In this document: positions 11,143 through 23,200 of the stretch, one piece after another | How the letters are laid out: every line of letters starts with the position of its first letter | Numbering within the stretch: the first letter of the stretch is position 1 | Assembly (NCBI GenBank): GCA_946406115.1 | Contig: OX291558.1 | Span: 15,430,205-15,494,204 of the forward strand | Origin: Apoda limacodes | Taxonomy: Eukaryota; Arthropoda; Insecta; Lepidoptera; Limacodidae | DNA: 64,000 nt | Reading direction: 5' to 3' | The notes under the pieces: generated by a model | What the model saw: the letters and a program-made list of their open reading frames with translations, nothing else | What the model was told of the DNA's origin: nothing | Database searches by the model: none | Program-made: the position numbers and the translations under genes

Positions 11143-12644
11143 GTATATTGCTAATATCTTTGTTAATGCATTCCATAAACATTTTTGTACAATTAGGCTC
11201 TGAGTATGTTCTGTATATGACAGTTTATCATCATATGAACATTTTATATAGTATCCATAAGAACAAACTACATGTTCATGTATTGTTTACGTATGTGACT
11301 TCGATGGATCAGGGATACAATAGGTGACGGGTTTTAAATGAGCTACAAAGTCTGCATATATTATAAAATGTAATTTTAATATTCTTTGAAATTTATCAAA
11401 ATAGATTTCATCATTATTTGTTTCCCTATTAAACCAATATTTTTCTTTTTTATGAATTCCTAGTTATTCAGTAACAATTTGAGCACAGTCATGTTTCTGG
11501 TGATTAATTAAATTAACTTTAGATTAAAAATAGATACGGCAACCGGCCCAGATATGAATAGCGTCATTTCGATACCTTGGGTATATCAGATAATTTGATT
11601 GGGAACTGAATATTATTAAACGTTAGTTTATTTTGATGCCTCAAGTATGATGATACCCTATCGGAATGTGTATTTGCAGGATATAGTCCACTTTAAACAT
11701 TTTTACGAATATACGAAGATCCCCGTAAGGGATTGAACTTATTAACATGCATTTCTAAGAACTGTTTTTTTTTTAAGGTCTACCATTTTCTTTTTTTTTT
11801 AATCACTGTGTGTCATTACACATTTTATTTTTAATGTCATCACTTAAAGGTTCTGAATAATTTTCTAATTCACCAATTTTAATCTATTCCTAACAGTCAA
11901 ATTTAAAAATTCAAAAGAATTTTTTAAATCTTTTGTTTCCTGATCAAAATCTGCATGAATAATAAAATAGTATTGATTCTTCAATTGATGGTATAAATAC
12001 TTCACGAGTGATATAACAGACACATAAAGTAAATTATGATTAGGAATAAGACATTTCTATTTGTGTTTCTTAGATCGTAAGTGCTGAGCATAGAATCTTT
12101 GGTTAACCTGTAAATCACACATTTGACACATCATGTCCTGTGTACGAGTTGTATTGAAAGATGTTGACGTCGAAGCTAGTTGTAAATCTTTAACACTATT
12201 ATCGGCTTTACTCTATAAACTTCGACCGACTTGAATTGAAGATTTTTCGGTAGGTATAACATGTCAAGTCATATCAAGCGTGAACCGACACGTCTCCAGG
12301 TTAAGTTTTTGTAAAGCGTGAGTGGACACACCCCTAAAATCTTGAGATACACCCTCGGGGGACTAGTTTTTGGAATGTCACCACCAACATCATTGTAATT
12401 AAATAGGAATAACTTAATTATGAACGGGGAAAAACATGATAGACCCATTACGATAATGATGTAATTACATAACAAAACTAGAGACAAGTTATACACAGGA
12501 GCCACTGTCACGTCACGCGGTAGTTTTGGTCAAGCGTGAGTCGACATACCCCCAGACACAGGAGGTGGTTTTGAGAGTGGTCAAGCGCGAGTCGCCACAC
12601 CCCAGACACAGGGGGTGGTTTTGAGAGTGGTCAAGCGCGAGTCG
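11143..12644 (-). repeat. Right arm of the large inverted repeat
   Basis: Reverse complement of the left arm. The inner edge is where the match ends at 'gtatattgct' (11143), and the outer edge is in a truncated 50-bp unit at 12644. It carries one deletion of about 165 bases relative to the left arm, and otherwise only scattered substitutions. Confidence 0.85.
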
Positions 12645-12799
12645 TACGGGGCAGAAAAATTAGTGAACTTTTTTTTAGGAAAGAGGTTGGGGTTGGAGGG
12701 TAGTGAGCCAGAACCAACGAATCCCCACTACTGTTCAATGAACGGCCTAGGCGTGATAAAAAAGAGTAAACTGACTGATATATCAAGCCACATTCAAAA

Positions 12800-13700
12800 C
12801 TACTGGGTTTAGAGATTTGAAATTTAGCAAAAAGGTTCCTGTTATTACGTAGACGAGTATTTACAAAGTATTTTGCGAAAATCGTCCCCTAAGGGGGTAA
12901 AATAGGGATTCATCTTTTAAGTTAAATGCATATAACATGATATTTAGCCTTAGAGTTGGAAATTAAGATTTATGTGTTTTACCAATTTTGGAAAATTATC
13001 CCCTAAGGGGAAAATTGAGAATGAAAATTTGTACTTATCATTATTTAGGTTTTTGTCTCTAGAAACTTGAAATTTTGAACAGAGTTTTCTGTTATGATGT
13101 ACGCAAGCAGTAAGAACTAATGCTGCGAAATTAATCCTTTAAGAGGGTGAAATGGGGGTTAAAAGTAGATATCCATCACTTTTGAGTTAAATGCACAATA
13201 CCAAGTTTTAGCCTTAAGATTAATAATTAAGAATGGCATATTTCACCGATTATGGATGAATAATCATTCCGTAGAGCATTGATTTTCAAAGTGGGGGCGT
13301 GACGAAATCCAAAAGGGGTCGCGGGCACTTTTTTCTATTGAACCTAGAATTGGAAATCATGTCAAAGACATACTCTGTCATATTTTCACTTCTTCATTTC
13401 GATAGTTTTGTGTCTAGAGACTTGAAATTTTACAACGTAGACGAGCACTAAGAAAGGATTTTAACAAAATCATCCCCTAAGAGAGTAAAAATGGGGGTTG
13501 AAAGTTTCTATATTAAATTGATTATTGACTAAATTTCATAATTAAGATAAAAATAAAAATGTGTTTTTGTTTTTAGGACAATCATCCTCTAGGGGGCGAA
13601 ATAGGGGATGAAAATTTATATAACTCCGATATGTTTGTGCCTAAACACCAAATTTTGCACAGAGGTTTCTGTTACAACGTGAGCGAGAGAATTAAGGTCT
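12800..13700 (+). repeat. Degenerate tandem blocks of a Helitron-like internal repeat
   Basis: Three to four diverged units of about 200-350 bases repeat a pattern: 'gaaacttgaaattttg', 'tctgttatgacgt', then 'cccctaagggggtaaaat'. The same pattern occurs at 42295..42655, 48500..49300 and 52970..53345. No coding capacity. Confidence 0.55.
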
Positions 13701-15290
13701 TAGCACCCACTTTACCAGCACGTAATGACACTGTTTACGAGTAAGTGTGATAAAAGTATATTATAGTATAAAGTAAAGTACCTAAGTAAATATTATAAAG
13801 TAATTCCGCATATTTTGATTATTTAACACATAAGGCGTGTAAATAATTTAATACAATTTAAATGGGTAAAAACAAATAATTGTGCTGTGTTATCTACACG
13901 CCTGTCTATGCTGTCACGTATTTTGCCGTATTGAACCCAGGAATAGTATTTTTATTGTCAAATTTTTATTCAGATTTGGTAAAACCTTTGTCAATCTACG
14001 TACTTGAGCGTGCTAAATATTGTCTTATAAAATTTTATAGGAATTGTTTTATCTGGAATGGTTTTTGAAAATTCTTCACCAAAGACCATAAAAGTGGGTG
14101 TCAAAGTTTGTATAGAAACTTGGTAATTATTGCTTTTGAACAAATTCAATGAAATTTTCATTTCGCCCTTTTCATCGCGCCCCAAAAGGGAAGAAAGGTA
14201 ACAAATTTTGTACAGATCAACCAAACAAAGCCAAATTAAAAAGGAAAGTAAATTATGTGAAAAAAGTATGGTTATTCTGTAAGTATTTATTCGAAATAGA
14301 CTGTTTGAATTTCAATCGCAAAAGAAGTAAAATTTTAAAATAAAAAAAACACTTTCTCGTTTTTAAATAAACTACCTCGTAAAAGCTCGTAATTAAATAA
14401 ACTACCATAGATAGGTTCTACCTATTGCAATCTGTTGACTAGTTTTAAGGGCCCTCTTACAGCCCACTAGCGCCACCATTAGATATCCTCATTTTTTTAG
14501 TTAGCTGCTATATGCCCCTTAATAGAATAAGTCAGGTTTTTTTTAAAAATATGCTTTGTACGAAGAAGAAATTAAAGATCTTAGCTAGGTACTTAGCTAC
14601 TACTAATGCCCCTTAACCTAATTTTTAATTTTGAAGAACCAAATAAGTCACACGGTGCCAAATTTAGGACTGTGATACGCTCCAAGGTGGCATTGATCTG
14701 GCTCAAAATATGGGCAACCTTTGATGGAGGACTAAATTTAGTTGGAGGTACCGATTTCAATACAAATAAGTATCATCAAAATCCGATTTCTAGTTCCATA
14801 GAAATATATGGACAAACATACATACGTTCAATTATGAAATTTGGCACACCTGTTAAGAAGCTCATATAGACTAACATATGTGGATATTGTGCAATTCCAA
14901 CAATATTACATACAGAAAGGGTCAATTCATAACCTTATGTTTTTGAAGTAGGTTAATAACCCCCTTATTTTTTTAAGCCGGTTAAAAAGACCTACGTTTC
15001 ATTCTACAACAGTAAATGGGCCACAATGCCTTCCTTCTTCCTCCAGGATGACTCAACCGCTCTGGATTGCGATAAAAACCCCAGGGGTTTTAGTGAATTT
15101 TAGAGTGGTGAATAGTCGCTTTAAAATGGGCTTCTGTATAATAAAAATGAATGTAGGTCATAAAGGACTAAACGTACATGGTTAAGAGTTTCACGTAAGT
15201 TATAACAGTTATATAATAAATCCATAAATCTGTATATTTCACTGGTGCCTGTGATATTTTACTGCTAGTTGAACAACATGGGCACTAGCC
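13700..15290. other. Intergenic, old repeats only
   Basis: AT-rich sequence with several short ORFs that show no domain. A 'gaagtaggttaataa...aagccggttaaaaa' motif pair (about 14945-14990) marks an old dispersed repeat. No gene recognised. Confidence 0.45.
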
Positions 15291-15295
15291 ATTGA

Positions 15296-16322
15296 GAGTG
15301 AGGGGGAAACATTAAGGCAAGTAGCCTGGACATAGCGAAGGCGTTCGATCGGATCTGGCACCGGGGTCTTTTATCGAAGTTGCCATCTTACGGAGTGCCC
15401 GAGGGTTTGTGCAAATGGGTGGCTAGCTTTTTGTCCGGCAGACGCATACGAGTCGTAGTTGACGGTAGTTGCTCTGATAGCATGGACATTAATGCTGGTG
15501 TCCCGCAAGGCTCTGTGCTGTCTCCTACGCTGTTTCTACTGCATATCAATGTTATGTTGGACATCAACAACATACATTGCTATGCAGATGAATACTGGAG
15601 ACGCTTATTACACGGGTCGTGCAAGCATCCCTCGTTCCGTTGTGGAGGAAAAACGTGAAGAACTTGTATCTCAAATCGAGATCAGTCTGTCCAAGGTCTC
15701 TGACTGGGGACGGGAAAACTTGGTCTAATTCAACCCTACAAAGACACAAGTATGCGCGTTCACCGCTAAAAAACCCCATTGACTGTGGTCCCACAATTCC
15801 AGAACACTCCCCTCACCATCTCCAAGAGCATTGGGATCCTTGGTGTTGACATCTCCAGCGATGTTCAGTTCCGAGATCATTTGCTAGACAAGATGAAGCA
15901 GTACTTTACGTCGGGGCAAAGGTTGCTGCTTTACAAGTCGCAACTCCGGTCGGGCGGGTGCACCCAGATACCAGCTTGGCCCTTTTGACTCGGTTCAACG
16001 ACGGGCTGTGACAATTGTCGACGATCCCAAACTCACTTGCGGTACCGAGCCCTTCGGTCTGAGGAGAGACTTTGCCACCCTGTGTGTGTTCTACCGCTTG
16101 TGTTAATGGGTTGTGTTCTGAGGAATTGTTATAAATGATGCCCCCAGCTACTTTCTACCATCGCAACGCTCGCCATCGGCAGGGAATTCATTCTTACACT
16201 TTAGGACCGAAATGGTCGTGTACAGTGCGGTTTCAGCGAAACTTCCTCCCGCGAACGCTTGGGTTACCATCAGGCGGACCGTAGGTTTTTTTGCAACCTT
16301 AGTGGTGTAAAAAAAATCCAAT
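15296..16322 (+). mobile_element. Jockey-like LINE (family A), reverse transcriptase 3' portion
   Basis: Encodes the C-terminal half of a non-LTR reverse transcriptase: SLDIAKAFDR, then GVPQGSVLSP (fingers/palm motif) and CYAD in place of the YADD catalytic box, then the thumb region in shifted frames. It ends in the ORF2 C-terminus and a 'ccttagtggtgtaaaaaa' tail. Multiple frameshifts and a 5' truncation make it dead. It matches the minus-strand copy at 49560..52180 and supplies the reference for the short 3'-end copies elsewhere. Confidence 0.85.
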
Positions 16323-16517
16323 TTTATGGTAATTGCCATCTTTTGTCGCCCAGTTGACCTAATATAGAAGTATATTCATTACTTCTCACATAACCCAATG
16401 GACTGATCCTCGAAGACCCGTCCTCTGCTTGTTGTTAAACTCTTCTCTAACTTCGTTTACTGGAAGTTATTATACAAGGTCCGAAAATCGAGATTGCTAA
16501 TTTTGAGACCTGGAGAA

Positions 16518-16540
16518 TCGTTTGTGTGTGTTTGTGTGTG

Positions 16541-16571
<31 letters not shown>

Positions 16572-16586
16572 ATGTATGTATGTAGG
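16518..16586 (+). repeat. (TG)n/(TATG)n microsatellite
   Basis: Long GT-rich run with TTTG interruptions, passing into TATG units. Confidence 0.9.
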
Positions 16587-17237
16587 TTAGCTATATTTTG
16601 CTCCTCGATATTTTAAGAACCACTAGACCAATTTTTCTCGTGACTATATCAATCGATACGTCACGTCATGACTTAGATCTGAAAATATGTAGTTTAAGTA
16701 AAATCGGTCCAGTGGTCTGTGTTTTATCGCTAAAACTGATTTTTTTAAAGACGCATAAAATATTCACAAGAAAAGTGGCTCGTGCGGTACTTGCTATCAA
16801 ATTAATTTTTGTAATCATGAGGAAAGCTCTTTTGTTTCTGCTTTATTTCCTACTCAATGAAGTTATTTTGAACAATTTGAAAAAACTTAATAATTAATTA
16901 TGAAGTAGTAAGATACAGTTTGATTTTCAAGACATTAATTTAAAATCCAAATGCAGTATTTTACAATAAATCTCGGTTATTACGAGGAAACGACAGAATC
17001 TCTAGTTCATAAAATGTCCTAAGTCATCACCAAAATTCTCAACTTTTTATCAAGTCTTTAACTGTTGTTAAGTAACAAAGATACCGATTGCAATCATTGA
17101 TCTACGGTAATGCTAAATGATAATATCTCCAATCTTATCTGTTGATATCTCGTCTTCTTAAAAATATGTCAGTATTTTATTAACCTACTGTAGATTATCA
17201 CATTTTTAGGTTAAAAGTAACTGAAGAATTTAGCAAA

Positions 17238-20200
17238 ATGCGGTTATGTTCGATTTCACTGTTTTTTGTGTTAACAGCTGCCACTGGAGATATTACAAAT
17301 CATAGTGTTTTCAATTATCATAGAAAAATCGGAATAACTAGAGCACGCAAATTAAAGATCCTAGAAGAAAGAATCGTTTTAAGTGAAAATGGTAAAAGGA
17401 TCGTAGGTGGATCATCAGCTCTCATCACCTTAGTTCCTTATCAGGTATAATTATATTTGTAGTAAGTAAGTTTAATACTTGTATAGTTAAATATGACTGT
17501 AATAAAGCTAAATGATGTATTATTGATTGATTGACAATCAATATCTATTATTCTCTGCCCGCCTGTTTGTCTGTATTCTAACCCAAGTTATACTATTTTC
17601 CTGATAAACCAGGATCTGTTCCAACTCGGATGGTTCCAACTTGGCGACGAACCTAGTGTGCTCCGCGGAATGCGGTTAAGACCCATTAATGTTAGAAATT
17701 TATGGAGGTAGCCTGTGTACAGCAATGAAAGCCTTGCAACTGACATGATTATAGTGAACATTATAAATACCTATAATATTGATATTTCACATACCTAGTG
17801 CCATCTTTTTTAAACTAAGCTAGGCTTGTACTTGAAATACAAGAGGCATATTTCGAGCTTCATAGAAAACTAACTTGACAATCTAAAATATTCCCAATCT
17901 CAACTCAGTTATGTTTTCGAGCCAACAACTCAGCTAGCTATATCTCTAAATTATAACTTGTCACATCGTAGCATATGCACTCTTATTCATTCTGCGTCAA
18001 TGCCATCGATATGAAAAAACAATAGATATGTCCAAAAAGCACCGGCAGGCTAGCCGCCCATAGTCTAATTTTTAGACTATGTTGAGTAGCGCATCGATGT
18101 GACGCAACAAACACAAGGTCACCCTCGGCGAGTGAACATCTAAAGATATTTTGTTTGTTTTATTTCAATAATGTCGTATTGTGCTGTAAAAAGTTGTAAA
18201 AACTATAAAAAAAAGGTAAATAAGAGTTCCAGCGACGTAACTTAACACACTTTAGTATTATTTTTTCATAAATAACCGATTTACTTTAATTTATAATAAA
18301 TTACTTTAATAGAGGTGCACTATTTTTATCGAAATCATGTTTGTCATCACTGTAATCTTGTTCATAAAAAGTGTTATTTTTTCAATTTCATGGCATAATT
18401 TTAAACCTTTCTTTTTATTTGTGATAAAAAGAATAAATTACACTTTAACTGTGACTGTTTTTCAAGATTATTAGGATATCGTTTCATAAATTCACAACAA
18501 AAAAAAAAACGAAGACAACAAAGTACCTCACCTCTATTTGAGTAGAAATTGTTGTGGAGTCTTTATTTCGAAAAATTATTGACCTAATCTGAACCGTATT
18601 ACAATGACATAAAGAATAAATTAAATATCTGATGCGCCATCTATCCGTGAGTAGCTAAACTACTATCTATATCGCTTAGCGAAATAGCTTAATTTGCTTA
18701 GTGTTGTACGCATGAGGTAAAAATATCGATGTTTTTTACCCGTTGTGATCAATTTACACCTGTGGAAATGAAGTGAATTGATGCTTGTAGTCAATGGAAT
18801 GTTTTAGGGTTGCGTTCAAAATTTCAATAGCGTTCGAAAAATAAATTATTTTTAAAAAGTTAAATAATTCTATCAACCTGTGGGTACAATCAGTTAAATG
18901 AAGATTTAATTATACATTTTAACGCGCTTATTTAATGCAAAATACATCTAAAAATACTGCTTTTCATCCGAATAATATTTTAAATGCGAAAGTTTGGATG
19001 TTTGTTACTCAATCACGTGTCAACCACTGGACGGAGCGGGATGAAACTTGGCACACATTTAGGTTTAGTCCTGGAATAGAAAGAAAATAGGCTATTTTTT
19101 TATCCCGGAAAATTCACAAGTCCCCACTTTTCACAAATTCCACTTGTACGAACTACAACTTTACATAGCAAACTTTCATAGTACCATCAAGGAGTTTCCG
19201 TAAAAAATTCCCGCCGATAACCAGTTAATTTAGGGCGGGTGGAGCCGCTGGGCAAAATCTAGTCAGTAAGAAACTGTTGTATAATATTGTGTCAAAGTAA
19301 ATATAGTTTTAGAGAATTTGTCTAGCCCCGAGCTTTCCTTTGATTTATAGAAGTGTTTCGTTGTTTTATTTAATATACAGAATGATGGACTTGGATAATG
19401 TTTTTATTTCGCTTTTTTGTTAAGCTTTATGTTATGTGATTGTTAACTTTTGCGAGACTTCTTAACGTCTGGAAAATAATACGAGTAGTGTATGTGGAGT
19501 AAAACCTATAACTAGCTTTTGCCTGCTGCTTTGACTGCACTAAATTTGGTTATCAGTGTTAAATTTCTACGGAAACTTCTTTTTTTAGAAAGAAAGTTTG
19601 CAATAGCAAGCTACAGCTGAAGCTATAATTCGTCCGCGTGTAATTTGGTTATAGTTATTTCTACGGGTACTTTGGACTTCTCGGTATTTTATACTATCTC
19701 TGGGCCAAATTTTAGGTTTATATGATGCTCTCGGGCGTTATAATAGAAGAACAAACAACTTTTACATTTATTTTATAATAGTATAGTAAGTATAGATTAT
19801 TTTTCAAATTTCAAATCATATTATTAATATAAATTAAATTAAAACTCATATTATTTATTATTTTTATGATAAAACTTTTAGCGTTCATCTATATATTTTC
19901 ATGCCATGAATCAAATTCGATAAAACGAAAGCTTACGGTAAAGTTTAAATTTTGAACTAATTTAGCCGTTTTAACGTAATGCGTGTTTAAACAAAGTTAA
20001 GTTAAAGCATAAAGGTACAAGTAAGGTAAGGTAAAGTATATCTATATTCCAACTATGTACTATCTAAATCACAATATTATTTGCTGTTTTATATGTCCAC
20101 TGCAAACTTATTAGAATTAAATTATTTAGGTTCATTTATAATTTAAGTATATTTCAATAAATTAGACTTTTAAAAAGCCTAAAATCGCCAGTTTAATTAA

Positions 20201-23200
20201 CGATTTTATAGATTCAGAATGATTTTACTACCGATAATATAAAAATATGTGTTGATAGTTAGTTAGGACTTTGAATTTTCCAAAGATATTTTTGATCATC
20301 AAGCATCATAGTAATCTATCGATAATTTTGTTCATATCGCCACAGGAACAACACTGGGTCTAATGTAAAATTAAAGTACTGCTACTCATCACAAGATGTC
20401 ACTAGTGTCAACGTGTAAGCCTTATGCAATGAACATAAGGTTTAAATTGGAATAAAAATTCTGACTTTCATGCCCCACTTCACCTACTCCACCCCCGCTA
20501 TCAACGGCTACGCCGGTTTCCGAACCACAGTGTCATGTTACCATATCTATTGTTTTTTCATATCGATGGTCAATGCCAGTTAGACGCTTCATTAATGGCC
20601 TAGCGATAATTAATATGCACTATTATTTTACGTCACTGCTAGTAAGACGCTTCATTAATGGCCTAGCGATAATTAATATGCACTATTATTTTACGTCACT
20701 GCTAGTAAGACGCTTCATTGATGGCCTAGCAGGAATATGCACTATTAAGTTAGATGCTTCATTGATGGCCTAGCGGTATCACATCATCAATGGAGATAGC
20801 TTGCTCTTTTATGATAATGTACTCCTGAATATTCAGTAGTAGAATATTCAATGTTAGCGCAATCTGTGACGTCATGAATTTTTTTTTTACACCACTAAGG
20901 TGGCAAACAGGCTTACGGTTTTGGTATTATAACTGATACAAATACTTATATATCTACTTTTTTTTAAAATACACACATATTATACATAGAAAACACCCAG
21001 ACTCCACATAAATACAAATGTTGATCACATTTGTCTAGAGCGGGGCACGCACCCGCGCCCTAGGCGCAGCACGCAGCCTATCTTCCACATCCGAGCCACA
21101 ATACAGTCATAATAATACTTTTCTATATTATTATAACTTATAATACCCAAATACACATAAAAATTTATGTATGTATGCTTTATTTATCCTAATGAATAAA
21201 TAATATTTCCCAGGCTGGTCTCGTAATAACAGTTGATGAAACGTCCTTGTCAGTTTGCGGAGGCAGTCTCCTTTCCGACAGCGCAGTCCTCACAGCCGCA
21301 CATTGCTACCATGATGGTGTGTCCAAAGCTGACTCAATCACCGTAGTCTTAGGTTCCAACTTCATCTTTACCGGAGGAACCAGAGTTCAGAGCCAGAATA
21401 CTATCGTGCATTCGGGATTTAATCCGATTACCGCAGCTAATGATATTGCCTTAATGCGTATTCAGGCAGTAACATTTTCAGGTAAGTTATTTTATGTATT
21501 TATGTATATCTTCATGGTTTTTATCCCTCAGAAGCTGGATACGCACCAACGTCATAACGTTTTCACCAACCTCTGTAGTGATGCGTGCCACGTCGTATCA
21601 GGACGCCGTGTTGCTCTATGGCGTGACAGGGGGTGAGCCCAGCCCATCGCCATTTTTATTGTTTTACTTTTTACTTATCAGTATATTATCAATATGAAAT
21701 AACGTTAAGGGTTTTGTGTGAAAAATAGTAGCCCATTTTTAGGGTTCTGTAGCCTAATGGAAAAACGGAACCCTTATAAATTCATCATGTCCGTCCGTCT
21801 GTATGTCACAGCCATAATTCCGCCATCTTTGGGTAGATTCTTGTGGAATTTTTGTGAACAGATATGTTATAGAAATTGAGAAAAAAGTAGAACAATTACA
21901 CAATAATAAAAATTACTAGTAAGAAGCTCTCTAGATTAATATTGATTTTTAAACACAACAATTTTAAGGGGTGGCGAATCGAATGATACAGCTTTAGGAA
22001 TAGGCACTAATCGCATATGGTCGTTGGTTTGCCCTTTCCGTTACCAAAATCCTCCCCTTGAATTGCTCGCCCAGTTTCGCTTAGGGTTCATTCTGACGCA
22101 CGTTTACACCTCCTACTACACACAATTTGCCACTACAAAAGAAAACCTACGAAAATACCTTGGTAAGCCACCTGGCCACATGGATACCTTTTTAACATAA
22201 AATTCCTGTTTTTTTTCTTTTTGCTGGGTTCCTTTTTTAAATCAGACTGGTAGTTTCAGAAATTAGCGCGTTTAAACAAACAAAAGCAAAAAAATCTTTA
22301 GTTATAGTATAGATAGCATAAACACTGAAAAGGTGAAATTGGAACAATTTCATGACTTTAGTAAGATTTAACAGAAATCATAACCAAAATATTTTATATT
22401 TCAGAATCAATTCAACCCATACACTTACCATCCGGTAGTGAAATTACTAAAGATTTTAATGGGTGGATGGCAGTTGCTTCAGGTTATGGCAGAACGACAA
22501 ATGGTTTGTTAATTTCTATGTTTATGAAATTATAAAGTTTCTAAATTCTAAATTGTATTTAATACACTTTCACATTTTGCTTTATCCTTTTTTAAGGTAT
22601 AATTTCCTTTTCATCCAAAATAAGTTACTTCAATACCTAACATAGTTTCCGAACGTACCTAGTGTTCTACTCCTCTATTCTCAGAAATCGTGGAAAAATC
22701 GTTGCAATTCGGTATTTTGCTTTGACTGACCACTCAGAAATTACCTTAAAACGTACAATGCAGCGTTACATTTCGGTTTTACGGTGTAAGAATGAATTCC
22801 CCGCCGATGTTAAGCAGTGCGATGGATGGTAGAAAGTAGCCGAGGAAATCATTTTAAACAATTACATCACTCGCGCGTTGCCGACACTTGAAAAATCTAA
22901 AAACTTCTTTCTTGAAGAACCTCATACTGTATTTCTTCGCAGTTAGCTCATTCCACAACCTAAGCGTTCGCGGGAGGAAATTTCACTGAAACCGCACTGT
23001 ACGTGACCATTTAGGTTGTAAGGTGTAAGGATAAATCTAACTAGCGTTTATTTTACTCTCTTTTTGTAATGTATTTTTTACTCTTAAATTTTTTTAAGTA
23101 TAACATTCGTTAGTAGGATGTTAACTATACAATAACTTCTTTCAGACGAACAAATTGGAATCTTACAAATGCTTAGTTCAGTTACTGTTCAAGTGATGAG

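Larger units (their letters stand above)
7969..12644. mobile_element. Large inverted-repeat element with decayed Polinton-type DNA polymerase B
   Basis: The block is bounded by 50-bp tandem repeats. A left arm (about 8110..9770) and right arm (11143..12644) are near-identical reverse complements around a 1372-base spacer (9771..11142). The right arm lacks about 165 bases present on the left (about 9174..9340). The arms carry a C2H2 zinc-finger remnant and the N-terminal part of a type B DNA polymerase; the spacer holds more of the polymerase. Polintons/Mavericks and related linear elements have terminal inverted repeats and protein-primed PolB, which makes such an ancestor likely. Integrase, ATPase and capsid genes were not found, so this is at best a fragment. 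Confidence 0.7.
18003..20569 (+). mobile_element. P-element-like insertion with terminal inverted repeats and THAP exon
   Basis: A perfect 28-bp inverted repeat bounds 2567 bases: 18003..18030 and 20542..20569. 'tcaatg' precedes the left end and follows the right end, a likely target duplication (P elements usually give 8 bp; here 6 are clear). Close inside the left end is a THAP-type first exon (18171..18215). No further transposase exons were seen, and two Helitron copies occupy the interior, so it is non-autonomous. It lies in intron 1 of the chymotrypsin-like gene, same strand. Confidence 0.6.
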
